This document shows positions 10,782-19,948 of a stretch of DNA of 64,000 nucleotides, piece by piece (the first letter of the stretch is position 1; each line of letters starts with the position of its first letter). This stretch comes from Hydrogenovibrio marinus (GTDB lineage Bacteria; Pseudomonadota; Gammaproteobacteria; Thiomicrospirales; Thiomicrospiraceae): assembly GCF_013340845.1 (NCBI RefSeq), contig NZ_AP020335.1, positions 1,674,001 to 1,738,000 on the forward strand, written 5' to 3'. The position numbers and the translations under genes are program-made. The notes below the pieces were generated by a model that was not told the origin of the DNA, did not search any database, and saw only the letters and a list, made by a program, of their open reading frames with translations.

Positions 10782-11567
10782 TTATCCTTGCCAGAGCACT
10801 GCATCGAGTTCTGTCTTTGGCATATCAAACTTATCTGGATAAATTGCATTGACGAAGTACAACCCTTCAGCGGGTGCGGTAACGCCAGCTTGTGTCCGAT
10901 CCTGTTTATCAAGCAGGGTTTGCAACCATTCACCCTGCTTTTCACCTCTGCCCACTTCCAGCAAGGTTCCTACAATATTCCGTACCATATGATGTAAAAA
11001 CGCGTTTGCTTGAATGTCGACAAAAACAAAGTCATCATGTCGACTTACTTGAACAGACTGTACCTCTCGAATGGCATGATTTGCCTGACAGCCCGCGGCT
11101 CGAAACGAAGAAAAGTCATGTTCACCAACTAATGTTTGAGCCGCTTTATGCATAGCCATCTCATCCAATGGTAGTCTCTCCCAGGTCACTCGACCGGATA
11201 AAACTGCCGAATGGACAGGACGATTAAAGATTACATAGCGATATTGCCTTGCCACTGCGCTAAAGCGGGCATGAAAGTCATCTGAAACCGTACGAGCCCA
11301 AGCAACGCGAATGTCGTAAGGCAGCTTGGTATTGGTGCCTTGAACCCATGCACGCCCCAACCTGGTAGATTTTGTCTCGAAATGCACTACCTGCCCTATC
11401 GCATGAACACCTGTATCCGTTCTGCCTGCGCAATGAACTTCAATAGGTTCGTCAGCAATAAAGCTTAATGCGGACTGCAAATATTTTTGTACCGAGTCGC
11501 AATGGTCTTGATACTGCCAACCGCAATAGGCACCACCTTGATATTCAACCCCTAAAGCGATTCGCAT
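10782..11567 (-). CDS. truA: tRNA pseudouridine(38-40) synthase TruA
   Basis: Makes pseudouridine at positions 38-40 of the tRNA anticodon stem. It has 261 residues. The catalytic aspartate is in VHCAGRTDTGVHAIGQVVHF; the second half has HDFSSFRAAGCQA and FLHHMVRNIVGTLLEVGRG. It lies 5 bases after asd and 6 bases before trpF, a cluster known from Pseudomonas (asd-fimV-truA-trpF) except that fimV is absent here. One copy of the dispersed motif (11355-11373) is embedded in the coding sequence, encoding KSTRLGRAW. Confidence 0.97.
   Translation of the reverse strand: MRIALGVEYQGGAYCGWQYQDHCDSVQKYLQSALSFIADEPIEVHCAGRTDTGVHAIGQVVHFETKSTRLGRAWVQGTNTKLPYDIRVAWARTVSDDFHARFSAVARQYRYVIFNRPVHSAVLSGRVTWERLPLDEMAMHKAAQTLVGEHDFSSFRAAGCQANHAIREVQSVQVSRHDDFVFVDIQANAFLHHMVRNIVGTLLEVGRGEKQGEWLQTLLDKQDRTQAGVTAPAEGLYFVNAIYPDKFDMPKTELDAVLWQG
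11355..11373 (-). repeat. dispersed motif, copy 2 (inside truA)
   Basis: CCCCAACCTGGTAGATTTT on the plus strand, the exact reverse complement of AAAATCTACCAGGTTGGGG. This is the TACCAGG variant, also seen in rnr and in the inverted pair near tmk. Confidence 0.7.
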
Positions 11568-11572
11568 TCAAT

Positions 11573-12595
11573 TTATAGGTAATCTTTAATCAGCAACTCT
11601 GCGATTTGAACTGTATTTGTAGCAGCACCTTTACGAACATTGTCCGCAACCACCCATAGGTTCAAACCTTTTTCGCAAGAGATATCTTCGCGAACACGCC
11701 CAACATAAACAGGGTTTGTATCCGCTGCATCTGTAACCGCGGTTGGGTAACCACCGTCAACATGCTCATCAATCAAGACAATACCGTCTGCTTTGCCAAG
11801 AATTTCTTTTGCTTTTTCTGCTGTAATCTTTTCTTTGGTTTCAATATGAACCGCTTCGCTGTGACCATAAAACACTGGCACACGAACCGCTGTCGGGTTA
11901 ACCAAAATCGAGTCATCACCCATGATTTTTTTGGTTTCCCACACCATTTTCATTTCTTCTTTGGTGTAGCCATTCTCTTGAAACACATCAATTTGAGGAA
12001 TGCAGTTAAAGGCAATCTGTTTCGGGTAAACATTCACTTCAACCGGCTTCAAGTTCAACAAGTTTGCCGTTTGCGTCGCTAACTCTTCAATCGCCTCTTT
12101 ACCTGACCCTGAAACCGCTTGATAGGTTGCCACGTTAATACGTTCAATACCCACCGCGTCATAAATCGGCTTGAGTGCCACCAACATTTGAATGGTTGAG
12201 CAGTTTGGGTTTGCAATGATTCCGCGTGTTTTATAACCGGCAACCGCTTGAGGGTTCACCTCCGGTACAACCAGTGGAATATCATCGACATAACGGAATT
12301 CAGAAGTGTTGTCGACAACAACACAACCCGCTGCCGCAGCTTTTGGAGCATATTCTCTCGAAATAGATGCACCAGGGGAAAACAGACCGATTTGAACCTT
12401 AGAAAAGTCAAACGTAGCCAAATCTTCAATTTCTACCCAGCCACCGCGAAACTCAAGTTTCTTACCTGCCGAACGGCTACTTGCTAGTGGGTATAGTTTA
12501 CCTACTGGAAAATCTCTTTCTTCCAGCACCTTTAAAATGGTTTCTCCTACTGCGCCAGTAGCGCCAACGACAGCAATGTCATATTTTTTTGTCAT
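11573..12595 (-). CDS. asd: aspartate-semialdehyde dehydrogenase Asd
   Basis: NADPH-dependent reduction of aspartyl phosphate to aspartate semialdehyde, the branch to lysine/diaminopimelate, methionine and threonine. It has 340 residues. The N-terminal Rossmann motif is VVGATGAVGETILKVLEERD; the catalytic cysteine is in IIANPNCSTIQML; VSGSGKEAI and VPVFYGHSEAVHIE (with the active-site histidine) follow. It is the shorter Asd type without the extra insert of the E. coli enzyme. It is followed after 5 bases by truA. Confidence 0.97.
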   Translation of the reverse strand: MTKKYDIAVVGATGAVGETILKVLEERDFPVGKLYPLASSRSAGKKLEFRGGWVEIEDLATFDFSKVQIGLFSPGASISREYAPKAAAAGCVVVDNTSEFRYVDDIPLVVPEVNPQAVAGYKTRGIIANPNCSTIQMLVALKPIYDAVGIERINVATYQAVSGSGKEAIEELATQTANLLNLKPVEVNVYPKQIAFNCIPQIDVFQENGYTKEEMKMVWETKKIMGDDSILVNPTAVRVPVFYGHSEAVHIETKEKITAEKAKEILGKADGIVLIDEHVDGGYPTAVTDAADTNPVYVGRVREDISCEKGLNLWVVADNVRKGAATNTVQIAELLIKDYL

Positions 12596-12642
12596 GTAAG
12601 TTCTCTTAGTAAGCCTTTAACTTTTGTTGTTAGAGATTAAAA

Positions 12643-13164
12643 CTAAACGTTATCTTTTTCAGCATTTGCTTTGCTGACTTTTTCTTCAATTTTTACTTCA
12701 GTTTGAGCATTTCCTGTCAACTTCTCACCACTGCTTGCAAACTGACTGGCAAGTTGGTTCGCCAAACGCATTCTTTCAGCTTCAGGAAAGCTCACAATTA
12801 ATCCGCCTTCTGTTAATTCACGACTTTCACCGATGAATTTCCCACCAGCTTCAATCATCAATTCACCACAAATCACTTCTCCAAGAAGTTTGCCTGTCGA
12901 CAGAATATCTATGGATTCACAAGCCACTTTGCCTTCCAAAACACCGCTGACTACAACGTTTTTTGCTTTGATTAGGCCTTTGAGAATACCTTTATCACCA
13001 ATAGAAACATCGTATTCGGTTTCAACAATACCATCAACACGACCATCTATATGTAAAGGTCCATCAAGATCTTTGATCTCGCCGCTTATTTTACATCCCG
13101 TAGCGATAATTGTTTTTCCACTTCCTGTACGCGTTTTTGCACCGCCTGACTTAAAGATCCCCAT
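12643..13164 (-). CDS. bactofilin family polymer-forming protein
   Basis: Bactofilins are small cytoskeletal proteins that self-assemble into filaments through a right-handed beta-helix and often direct local peptidoglycan remodelling and cell curvature. The 173 residues show a short N-terminal tail, a repetitive beta-helix core (about residues 19-125, beginning TIIATGCKISGEIKDLDGPLHI with regularly spaced Gly/Val/Ile), and a charged C-terminal tail. The first 79 bases overlap the 3' end of the upstream M23 peptidase gene in another frame. Linkage of a bactofilin with an M23 peptidase is a known functional pairing. No ccmA/bacA symbol can be assigned from sequence alone. Confidence 0.9.
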   Translation of the reverse strand: MGIFKSGGAKTRTGSGKTIIATGCKISGEIKDLDGPLHIDGRVDGIVETEYDVSIGDKGILKGLIKAKNVVVSGVLEGKVACESIDILSTGKLLGEVICGELMIEAGGKFIGESRELTEGGLIVSFPEAERMRLANQLASQFASSGEKLTGNAQTEVKIEEKVSKANAEKDNV

Positions 13165-14036
13165 GGTACTCCCTTCACACGTGTAAATATAAGATCATAG
13201 TTTTGTAGCCTCCAATCAACAAAAGGCGCCGGATTAAGCTTTCTTTGCACAAATGAAACTTCGTAATGAAGATGCGGCCCGGAAGACAATCCCGTTGAAC
13301 CGATTTCTCCAATGCGCTCACCTTTGTGAACATACTCGCCAGTTTTCACCAACAACTTACTCATATGCCCATAAAGCGTTCTAAAACCATCTTTATGATC
13401 CAATATGATTAAGTTGCCATAACCACTTTTCTTATGGTAACCGGCATATTCAACCGTCCCATTTGCTGTTGCAACTACAGGGTCTCCAATTTGTCCTCTG
13501 TAATCGATTCCTCGGTGAAATTCTCTTTGCCCGGTCACTGGATGAATTCGCCATCCGAATGAACTAGAAACGCCTTGAAACTTGCCTACAGGACGTCCAT
13601 TCGGAATATCTTCCAGCATAATTTGCTTTTCCAGGGTCGTTAACTGAACAATTTTAACGCGATCCTGTACAGGCAACTCTTCATCAGGCTTAACGCCAAT
13701 CAAATCTTCCAAACCCTGCAGGGTTTGGTCTAAAAACTGAATTTGTTTGGACTTGTTATCTAAATCCCCTTGTAGACGATGCTTTTCGGACTTTAACAAA
13801 GCATAATCCTGCTTGTTTTTTTCCAGCATCGACAAGTATTTGTCTTGTGCTTGAATCCTTCTATGTTCGATTTTGACGGTCTCTTTGTTTAGCCACCAAA
13901 TAACGCCGGCACCACCAGCCAATAGCAAAATAATGAACAGAATAAAAAACAGTGCAAATTTTCTGACTAATTGATTAAAAGAAAAATTACGGGAACCATG
14001 AACATCACTTATCGTTATTGTAAACTGATCCTTCAT
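13086..14036 (-). CDS. membrane-anchored M23 (LytM-type) peptidase
   Basis: Probable periplasmic peptidoglycan endopeptidase held by one N-terminal membrane segment (about residues 27-49, FALFFILFIILLLAGG). A coiled-coil region (about 55-115) rich in Lys/Gln/Leu follows. The C-terminal LytM domain carries the zinc ligands in HRGIDYRG (HxxxD) and HLHYEV (HxH), so it should be catalytically active. It has 316 residues. The last 79 bases overlap the start of the bactofilin gene. Together they look like a two-gene cell-shape module. Its precise cleavage specificity cannot be read from the sequence. Confidence 0.92.
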   Translation of the reverse strand: MKDQFTITISDVHGSRNFSFNQLVRKFALFFILFIILLLAGGAGVIWWLNKETVKIEHRRIQAQDKYLSMLEKNKQDYALLKSEKHRLQGDLDNKSKQIQFLDQTLQGLEDLIGVKPDEELPVQDRVKIVQLTTLEKQIMLEDIPNGRPVGKFQGVSSSFGWRIHPVTGQREFHRGIDYRGQIGDPVVATANGTVEYAGYHKKSGYGNLIILDHKDGFRTLYGHMSKLLVKTGEYVHKGERIGEIGSTGLSSGPHLHYEVSFVQRKLNPAPFVDWRLQNYDLIFTRVKGVPWGSLSQAVQKRVQEVEKQLSLRDVK

Positions 14037-14119
14037 CCCTGAACGTTCCTCAACTTTTTCTTAAATCCGAACATCAAAGTCCTCCTGAGTGGGCCTAAAT
14101 TGGCTGAAAACTCAAAACC

Positions 14120-15193
14120 TTACAGCACTGCTACAACTGCATCTCCCATTTGAGATGTAGAGACTTTAGTCATCCCTTCTGACCAAATGTCACCAGTTCG
14201 CAGTCCTTGATCCAATACTGCGCTCACAGCATTTTCAATTTTTACTGCCAAGTCTTCGCGACCTAAACTATAACGCAACATCATAGCTGCTGACAAAATT
14301 GTAGCCAATGGATTCGCAATATTTTGCCCTGCAATATCCGGCGCAGAACCATGGCTAGGCTCATACATGCCTTTATTGTTCGCATCCAGTGATGCTGATG
14401 CCAACATACCAATTGAACCTGTTAACATTGATGCTTCATCCGATAAGATGTCACCAAACATATTACCCGTTACCATAACATCAAACTGCTTCGGGTTAAG
14501 TACCAACTGCATTGCCGCGTTATCAACGTACATATGGTTAACCGCGACCTCAGGGTACTCTTTAGCAACTTCATCAATGACTTCACGCCACAACTCGGTT
14601 ACTTCCAATACATTTGCCTTATCAACTGAAGTCAGCTTTTTGTTGCGTTTCATTGCAGCTTGGAAAGCCACATGAGCAATTCGTTTAATCTCTGACTCAG
14701 AGTAAACATAAGTATTGAACCCTTGTCTTTCACCATTTTCAAGCGTTCTAACACCGCGAGGCTGACCGAAATAGATACCGCCCGTCAATTCACGAACAAT
14801 CAAAATATCCAATCCAGCAACCACTTCTGGCTTTAATGTTGATGCATCAGCCAACTGCTTGAATAGGTAAGCAGGGCGTAAGTTCGCGAACAACGCCATC
14901 TCAGAACGCAGACGAAGCAAGCCTTTCTCCGGACGAACAGAGATATCCAACGACTCCCACTTATAACCACCAACGGCTCCAAGAAGCACTGCATCCGCAG
15001 ATTTTGCCTTTGCCATTGTGGCATCTGCTAAAGGGACACCATGCACGTCATACGCGGCGCCACCAACCAAATCTTCCGTCATGGAAATATCCAAACCATC
15101 AGATTCTTTTAGTGCTTCCAATACCTTAACAGCTTCCGCAGTAATCTCAGGGCCAATACCATCACCTGGCAAAATCAATACTTCTTTAGTCAT
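14120..15193 (-). CDS. leuB: 3-isopropylmalate dehydrogenase LeuB
   Basis: NAD-dependent oxidative decarboxylation of 3-isopropylmalate in leucine synthesis. It has 357 residues. Signatures: [12 protein letters not shown] at the N-terminus, [17 protein letters not shown] with the substrate-binding arginines, [15 protein letters not shown], the metal/substrate segment [34 protein letters not shown], and the NAD-binding [19 protein letters not shown]. It is the third gene of leuCDB, 27 bases after leuD. Confidence 0.98.
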   Translation of the reverse strand: MTKEVLILPGDGIGPEITAEAVKVLEALKESDGLDISMTEDLVGGAAYDVHGVPLADATMAKAKSADAVLLGAVGGYKWESLDISVRPEKGLLRLRSEMALFANLRPAYLFKQLADASTLKPEVVAGLDILIVRELTGGIYFGQPRGVRTLENGERQGFNTYVYSESEIKRIAHVAFQAAMKRNKKLTSVDKANVLEVTELWREVIDEVAKEYPEVAVNHMYVDNAAMQLVLNPKQFDVMVTGNMFGDILSDEASMLTGSIGMLASASLDANNKGMYEPSHGSAPDIAGQNIANPLATILSAAMMLRYSLGREDLAVKIENAVSAVLDQGLRTGDIWSEGMTKVSTSQMGDAVVAVL

Positions 15194-15220
15194 TTTCTTC
15201 TCTTAATGATTTTATTTTAA

Positions 15221-15862
15221 CTAGTTAAATAACCATGGGTTCTTTGCTTTATAACTTTGCTCAAATGCTTCAATTTCATTTTGATGCTGCAAAGTCAAAC
15301 CGATATCATCCAAACCGTTGAGCAAGCAGTGGCGACGGAATTCATCAACATCAAATGCAATTTGCTCGCCGTTTGGACGAATGATTTTTTTGGTAACCAA
15401 GTCCACCGTCAACTGATACCCTTCTGCTGCATAGGTTTCCTGAAACAGTTTATCAACAATTGCTTCATCCAAGACTATCGGCAAAATACCATTTTTGAAA
15501 CAGTTATTAAAGAAGATATCCGCAAAACTTGGCGCAATAACAACATCAAAACCATAATCTTTCAGCGCCCAAGGGGCATGTTCACGACTTGAACCACAGC
15601 CAAAGTTTTCACGTGCTAGTAATATTTTCGCACCTTGGTATCTTGGTTGATTCAAAACAAAATCTTTTCTCAATGGTCGATTGGTATTATCCATACCCGG
15701 CTCACCCACATCTTCATAGCGCCACTCATCAAATAGGTTCGGACCAAACCCAGTACGCTTAATCGACTTCAGAAACTGTTTTGGAATAATCGCATCCGTA
15801 TCAACGTTTGCACGATCCATCGGGGCAACAATTGCAGTTAGTTCAGTAAATTTATCCATCAT
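15221..15862 (-). CDS. leuD: 3-isopropylmalate dehydratase small subunit LeuD
   Basis: Small (swivel-domain) subunit of isopropylmalate isomerase. It has 213 residues, the normal length. It shows [44 protein letters not shown] and [21 protein letters not shown], all typical of the LeuD domain. The start codon overlaps the leuC stop by one base, indicating coupled translation of the two subunits. Confidence 0.98.
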   Translation of the reverse strand: MMDKFTELTAIVAPMDRANVDTDAIIPKQFLKSIKRTGFGPNLFDEWRYEDVGEPGMDNTNRPLRKDFVLNQPRYQGAKILLARENFGCGSSREHAPWALKDYGFDVVIAPSFADIFFNNCFKNGILPIVLDEAIVDKLFQETYAAEGYQLTVDLVTKKIIRPNGEQIAFDVDEFRRHCLLNGLDDIGLTLQHQNEIEAFEQSYKAKNPWLFN

Positions 15863-17298
15863 TAAACTCCCGATTCCAACATGGTTCTCACATCGACAAA
15901 ATGCCCTGCTACCGCGGCGGCGGCGGCCATCTCTGGACTAACCAAATGTGTACGTCCGCCCGCACCCTGTCTACCTTCAAAGTTTCTGTTTGAAGTAGAG
16001 GCACAATGCTTACCAGAAGGCAATCTATCCGCATTCATCGCCAAGCACATTGAACAGCCTGGGTTTCTCCACTCAAAACCAGCTTCAATGAAGATTTTAT
16101 CCAGCCCTTCTTCCTCAGCTTGTTTTTTCACCAGACCAGAACCAGGAACCATCAATGCCTGCTCAACACTAGCGGCAACTTTGCGTCCTTTCAACACCTT
16201 GGCCGCAGCGCGAATGTCTTCTATACGAGAGTTGGTACAAGAACCAATGAATACATAATCCACCGGAATGTCAGTAATACTCATACCCGCATCCAACCCC
16301 ATATACTCAAGTGCGCGACGAATACCACCTGCTTTCACTGGATCAGCTTCTGCATCAGGATTAGGCACTTTGCCATTTACGTCTGTCACCATCTCAGGAG
16401 AGGTCCCCCAAGAAACTTGAGGTTCGATTTCGACACCATTCATCTCCACAACCGTATCAAATACGGCATTGGCATCAGAATGCAAGTTTGACCAGGCGGC
16501 AACAGCCTTATCCCAATCTTCTGCCTTCGGTGCGTAGGGACGACCCTTAACATACTCTATCGTTTTATCGTCGACTGCAACCAATCCAACGCGGGCACCA
16601 GCTTCAATCGCCATATTACAGACAGTCATTCGACCTTCGACAGACATATCTTTAAAGACCTGACCACCGAACTCAATTGCGTGCCCGTTACCACCTGCCG
16701 TGCCGATTTTGCCGATAATCGCCAAAATAACATCTTTCGGCGTAACACCTGGGCGAAGCTGACCATCCACTTTCACCAACATGTTTTTCATTTTTTTCTG
16801 CAACAAACACTGCGTTGCCAAAACATGCTCAACCTCAGAGGTACCAACACCATGCGCCAATGCACCTAGCGCACCGTGTGTTGCAGTGTGAGAGTCTCCA
16901 CACACCAAGGTCATACCTGGCAAAGTCACCCCTTCTTCAGGTCCGACAACATGGACAATTCCCTGGCGAACATCACCGATACCAAATTCTGTGATACCAA
17001 AATATTTCGTGTTGGCATCCAGAGTTTGAACCTGAATACGAGAAATCGGGTCTTTAATGTCTTCTGCAGAGGTGTAAGCCGTTGTTGGAACGTTATGATC
17101 AGGCGTTGCCACATTAGCATCAACACGCCAAGGCTTACGCCCCGACATCTTCAGCCCTTCAAAGGCTTGCGGCGACGTCACTTCATGCAGAAGTTGTCGA
17201 TCAATGTAAATTAACGCTGTGCCGTCCTCTTCTTGACGGACAACATGACCATCCCATAATTTATCGTATAAAGTCTTTCCCATCGGCTCACCAGACAT
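15862..17298 (-). CDS. leuC: 3-isopropylmalate dehydratase large subunit LeuC
   Basis: Catalytic [4Fe-4S] subunit that isomerises 2- to 3-isopropylmalate. The three cluster cysteines are visible in [13 protein letters not shown] and in [41 protein letters not shown] is the family signature. It has 478 residues from the ATG at 17298; the Met five codons later ([10 protein letters not shown], 17283) matches the usual family start and has GGTGAG just upstream, so either may be used. First gene of leuCDB, divergent from queE. Confidence 0.98.
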   Translation of the reverse strand: MSGEPMGKTLYDKLWDGHVVRQEEDGTALIYIDRQLLHEVTSPQAFEGLKMSGRKPWRVDANVATPDHNVPTTAYTSAEDIKDPISRIQVQTLDANTKYFGITEFGIGDVRQGIVHVVGPEEGVTLPGMTLVCGDSHTATHGALGALAHGVGTSEVEHVLATQCLLQKKMKNMLVKVDGQLRPGVTPKDVILAIIGKIGTAGGNGHAIEFGGQVFKDMSVEGRMTVCNMAIEAGARVGLVAVDDKTIEYVKGRPYAPKAEDWDKAVAAWSNLHSDANAVFDTVVEMNGVEIEPQVSWGTSPEMVTDVNGKVPNPDAEADPVKAGGIRRALEYMGLDAGMSITDIPVDYVFIGSCTNSRIEDIRAAAKVLKGRKVAASVEQALMVPGSGLVKKQAEEEGLDKIFIEAGFEWRNPGCSMCLAMNADRLPSGKHCASTSNRNFEGRQGAGGRTHLVSPEMAAAAAVAGHFVDVRTMLESGV

Positions 17299-17336
17299 TG
17301 TTATAATCTCGCCCTACGAAATAATTTAAAAAATAG

Positions 17337-17348
17337 TGTCAAATTATA
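17337..17348 (-). promoter_or_regulatory. candidate leuC promoter -10 region
   Basis: On the minus strand TGCTATAAT gives a perfect extended -10 element (TATAAT at 17343-17348), about 45 bases upstream of the leuC start. It is followed immediately by a TTGACA-like hexamer (17337-17342) that is too close to act as its -35. No good -35 is evident at 17 bases. No leader peptide rich in leucine codons is visible. Confidence 0.4.
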
Positions 17349-17409
17349 GCACTTTACACCTAGGCCAAGAACAAAAATCACCGCGCAAAACACAAGAGTT
17401 TGAGACCTT

Positions 17410-18054
17410 ATGAGCTACAGAATCAAAGAAGCATTTTACTCTTTACAAGGTGAAGGTTTTCACACTGGAAGGCCTGCTATTTTTTGCCGATTCAGTCATT
17501 GTAACTTGTGGACTGGAAAAGAAGCTGACCGTGAAACTGCCGTATGCCAATTCTGTGACACCGATTTCATTGGTGAAAACGGCCAAAACGGCGGTCGCTT
17601 TAAAGATGCCGATGCGCTCTTAAAGCACTTACTGAAACTCTGGCCGACAAATACTGATGTACACCCATTCATTGTATTAACTGGTGGTGAGCCGTTACTA
17701 CAGGTCGATAAAGCCCTTATTGACACCTTCCATACGCAACAGGTTGAAATTGCAGTTGAGACCAACGGCACACTAAAAGCGCCAGCAGGATTAGATTGGA
17801 TATGTGTCAGCCCAAAGGCCAATGCACCAATCATTCAAGACATTGGCCATGAAATGAAGCTTGTGTACCCGCAGAAAGAAAGGTCACCTGAAGATGTCGA
17901 AAACCTCGACTTCAAGTTCTTCTACCTACAACCAATGGCGGATACAGATCCAGCTGTCACAGAAAAGAACAGGCGCGCCGCAGTAGACTATTGCTTACAT
18001 CACCCCCAGTGGAAGCTAAGTCTACAGACACACAAAATATTAAACATTGACTAA
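17410..18054 (+). CDS. queE: 7-carboxy-7-deazaguanine synthase QueE
   Basis: Radical-SAM enzyme of queuosine precursor synthesis, turning carboxytetrahydropterin into CDG. It has 214 residues. The cluster cysteines follow the CX14CX2C spacing of one QueE clade: the first C in SHCNLWTG, the other two in AVCQFCDTDF. Other signs are YSLQGEGFHTGRPAIFCRF, ILTGGEPLLQ and VETNGTL. It is divergent from leuC and followed, after 105 bases, by two plus-strand genes of unrelated type. Other que genes are not in the window. Confidence 0.95.
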   Translation: MSYRIKEAFYSLQGEGFHTGRPAIFCRFSHCNLWTGKEADRETAVCQFCDTDFIGENGQNGGRFKDADALLKHLLKLWPTNTDVHPFIVLTGGEPLLQVDKALIDTFHTQQVEIAVETNGTLKAPAGLDWICVSPKANAPIIQDIGHEMKLVYPQKERSPEDVENLDFKFFYLQPMADTDPAVTEKNRRAAVDYCLHHPQWKLSLQTHKILNID

Positions 18055-18136
18055 GCGCCACTCATTTCAAACGCCAGGTCTTTTTTTGCTAAAATAAAAA
18101 AACACACCCTTTACAAATTCAACATTCAAAATACAC

Positions 18137-18154
18137 AAAATCTGCCAGGTTGGG
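18137..18154 (+). repeat. dispersed motif, copy 3 (just upstream of a start codon)
   Basis: AAAATCTGCCAGGTTGGG ends six bases before the ATG of the next gene, so its AGG/GGG may serve as ribosome-binding sequence. The preceding 80 bases are A/T-rich and hold no gene. Confidence 0.7.
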
Positions 18155-18159
18155 TCATT

Positions 18160-18828
18160 ATGCAAGTTCAAGACATGGAAAAGTTCTCTCAAATCCTGAA
18201 ATGGGTATTTGCATATTATGAAAAAGAATTAACCGACCTGACGTTTGAAATGTACTGGAATGGTTTAAAAGACTATTCTATTGATGAAGTTCAAGCAGCT
18301 TTCAACGCTCACCTGCAACACCCCGAAGACGGGAAATGGTGGCCAAAAGTTTCCGATATCATCAAAAACTGTAAAGGCGGCACGCAAGACAATGCCCTTA
18401 GAGCTTGGAATGAAGTTGAAACGGCAATTCGTCGTGTAGGTGGCTATCAAGACGTGGTTTTCCACGATCCTTTAATACATCAGATCATTCATAAAATGGG
18501 CGGATGGATTGCGCTATGCGACATACCGGATGAAAAATCTCTGGTGTTCAAAGCCAATGAATTCAAGAATGCTTATCGAGCCCTTTATGCAACCCCACAA
18601 CAATTGCAACCACCCGTTGAATTGACCGGCATTATCAACGCCCAAAATGCAAAAATCAAAGGCGCTAAAAAACAACCACCCGTTTTAATTGGTGACCCTG
18701 AAAGAGCAAAAGAAGTTTTAAGCCAACTCCAAGCACCGGAAAATCTGGTCACTATCAGCCATGCCGCCGTTAAGGCAGCAAAAAGTCTTGGTGCTAAGCT
18801 AAACGCTAACCAAGACCAATCGGCTTAA
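18160..18828 (+). CDS. phage-type helicase-loader-like protein (resembles DUF6475)
   Basis: The product has 222 residues with no signal peptide or membrane segment. The N-terminal third (about residues 6-60) reads FSQILKWVFAYYEKELTDL, then SIDEVQAAFNAHLQHPEDGKWWPKVSDIIKNCKG. This is the helical pattern with a G-[FKW]-x-P-K-x-x-D-I-I turn found in phage replication/helicase-loader proteins. The middle resembles RAWNEVETAIRRVGGY and FKANEFKNAYRAL; the tail is Ala/Lys/Gln-rich. It stands next to a DnaT-like gene, which supports a replication role, but no catalytic motif is visible and there is no Walker A, so a DnaC-like ATPase is excluded. Function is inferred by resemblance only. Confidence 0.55.
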   Translation: MQVQDMEKFSQILKWVFAYYEKELTDLTFEMYWNGLKDYSIDEVQAAFNAHLQHPEDGKWWPKVSDIIKNCKGGTQDNALRAWNEVETAIRRVGGYQDVVFHDPLIHQIIHKMGGWIALCDIPDEKSLVFKANEFKNAYRALYATPQQLQPPVELTGIINAQNAKIKGAKKQPPVLIGDPERAKEVLSQLQAPENLVTISHAAVKAAKSLGAKLNANQDQSA

Positions 18829-18833
18829 TTTTG

Positions 18834-19571
18834 ATGAAATTGCATTTTGACGCCAACATTGCCGAAAAGATTGGTTTGAACGAAGCCATTTTCATCGGTT
18901 GGTTGCTTGAAGAGTACGATGAAGCACCGACACGCACTGAAAAGCTACTTGAAACCTTTAAGTTCTGGTCGGAAGAAATCCTATACCAGTGTCTTGCAGG
19001 CTTAGAATCCAGAAAACTGATCGTGGTTCAGCGAACCCCCCAAGGGGACTGCATTTTTGCTATCAACCACCCTCAACTACAAGCGAAATTCGACATAGAA
19101 ATCAAGCATATCAACGCGCCATCGACAGGTGTAGTACTGGATAATAACTTAAAAAAACACCTACTCAGATTTCAGTCGACTGACACGCTTTTGAACAAGA
19201 AACTAACTCAATTGCTGCAACAAAACACTCAAGAGTTATTGGACTACGCCATTTCCGAAGGTCTATCCCAAGAAATTGCCGCCATGTCTTTTGACAAGTT
19301 CTTACACTATGTTTCAGCCAATCCTGATCGATTTTGGAATACGGATCTTACGTCATACTGGCGATTCTGGGTCAGTAACAGCAAAGAAAAACAAGGTATT
19401 TCTCACTCCGGTGGTACAGCACAAACGGGCAAACGTTCCGCCATTGAAAGAAGTAATGACCATGCGGCATCTAACTGGTTAAAGAAAAAATCTCAGCCTA
19501 ACCAGACACAACTACACACTTCTGTCCAAATCTCTCATTCACAATCTTCAGACACAAAAAAACCGACTTAA
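18834..19571 (+). CDS. DnaT-like / phage replisome-organiser-like protein
   Basis: The product has 245 residues from the ATG at 18834; a TTG directly before it is in frame. The start is 5 bases after the preceding stop, with no clear ribosome site, suggesting coupling. The N-terminal ~75 residues (IGLNEAIFIGWLLEEY ... FWSEEILYQCLAGLESRKLIVVQ) look like the winged-helix domain of phage replication initiators. A region near residues 145-185 (MSFDKFLHYVSANPDRFWN, then SYWRFWVSNSKEK) recalls the DnaT DNA-binding domain with its aromatic/Trp pattern. The C-terminal tail is basic and Ser/Gln-rich. Family assignment is tentative; no prophage genes surround it. Confidence 0.5.
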   Translation: MKLHFDANIAEKIGLNEAIFIGWLLEEYDEAPTRTEKLLETFKFWSEEILYQCLAGLESRKLIVVQRTPQGDCIFAINHPQLQAKFDIEIKHINAPSTGVVLDNNLKKHLLRFQSTDTLLNKKLTQLLQQNTQELLDYAISEGLSQEIAAMSFDKFLHYVSANPDRFWNTDLTSYWRFWVSNSKEKQGISHSGGTAQTGKRSAIERSNDHAASNWLKKKSQPNQTQLHTSVQISHSQSSDTKKPT

Positions 19572-19597
19572 ACATGCGCTTAAGTCGGTAGCTTTTT
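19563..19597. terminator. bidirectional intrinsic terminator
   Basis: CCGACTTAA / TTAAGTCGG form a perfect 9-bp stem around an 8-base loop; the left arm overlaps the stop codon of the DnaT-like gene. A-run upstream (19556-19562) and TAGCTTTTT downstream give U-tracts on both strands. It separates this plus-strand unit from the minus-strand envelope genes. Confidence 0.75.
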
Positions 19598-19620
19598 GAA
19601 TAAAACAGTTTGTTACATTG

Positions 19621-19911
19621 CTACGGAAAAGAATAGCTATTTTGAGGGTTATCGGGCTTATGCTGACGCTTTGATTCGTCGGCCATAAACTGCTCAACTT
19701 TTTTCTTGAGTCGATGAATCTCCTGCAATCCTTGATCTAGCCTTTCTGATTGCGCAGCATTCTCGCTTTTTTGCTGCTGAATCTCCTTACCTAGTTTGTA
19801 GGTTTTGCTCTCAAGGATGCGGACTCGAGTACTGATACTCGCAGCTTCCGCAACACCCTGCACAATCATCAGACCCGCAAGCAACAAGACTATAAGGGTT
19901 GGTTTTTTCAT
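19621..19911 (-). CDS. small secreted coiled-coil protein
   Basis: Not recognised as a named family. Starting at MKKPTLIVLLLAG (AGGGAG nine bases upstream) it has 96 residues; the ATG three codons earlier would leave no spacing from that ribosome site. It has a clear Sec signal peptide ending near VAEA-ASIS, so the mature product is periplasmic and about 74 residues. The mature part is a single heptad-like helix (RILESKTYKLGKEIQQQKSE ... RLDQGLQEIHRLKKKVEQF) with a polar tail. It is last in a run of minus-strand envelope genes spaced 14-41 bases apart, following the LPP20-type lipoprotein by 37 bases. Confidence 0.7.
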   Translation of the reverse strand: MKKPTLIVLLLAGLMIVQGVAEAASISTRVRILESKTYKLGKEIQQQKSENAAQSERLDQGLQEIHRLKKKVEQFMADESKRQHKPDNPQNSYSFP

Positions 19912-19948
19912 GTAACCCATCTCCCTGAGTTTGTTGTGTTATTTGCTA

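Noticed and set aside
17299-17409. Leucine attenuator ahead of leuC
   Set aside because: No leader peptide with leucine codons and no terminator/antiterminator pair in the 111-base spacer.
18160-19571. Prophage or integrated element
   Set aside because: Two replication-like genes only; no integrase, attachment repeats, tRNA or structural genes, and both flanks are core genes.
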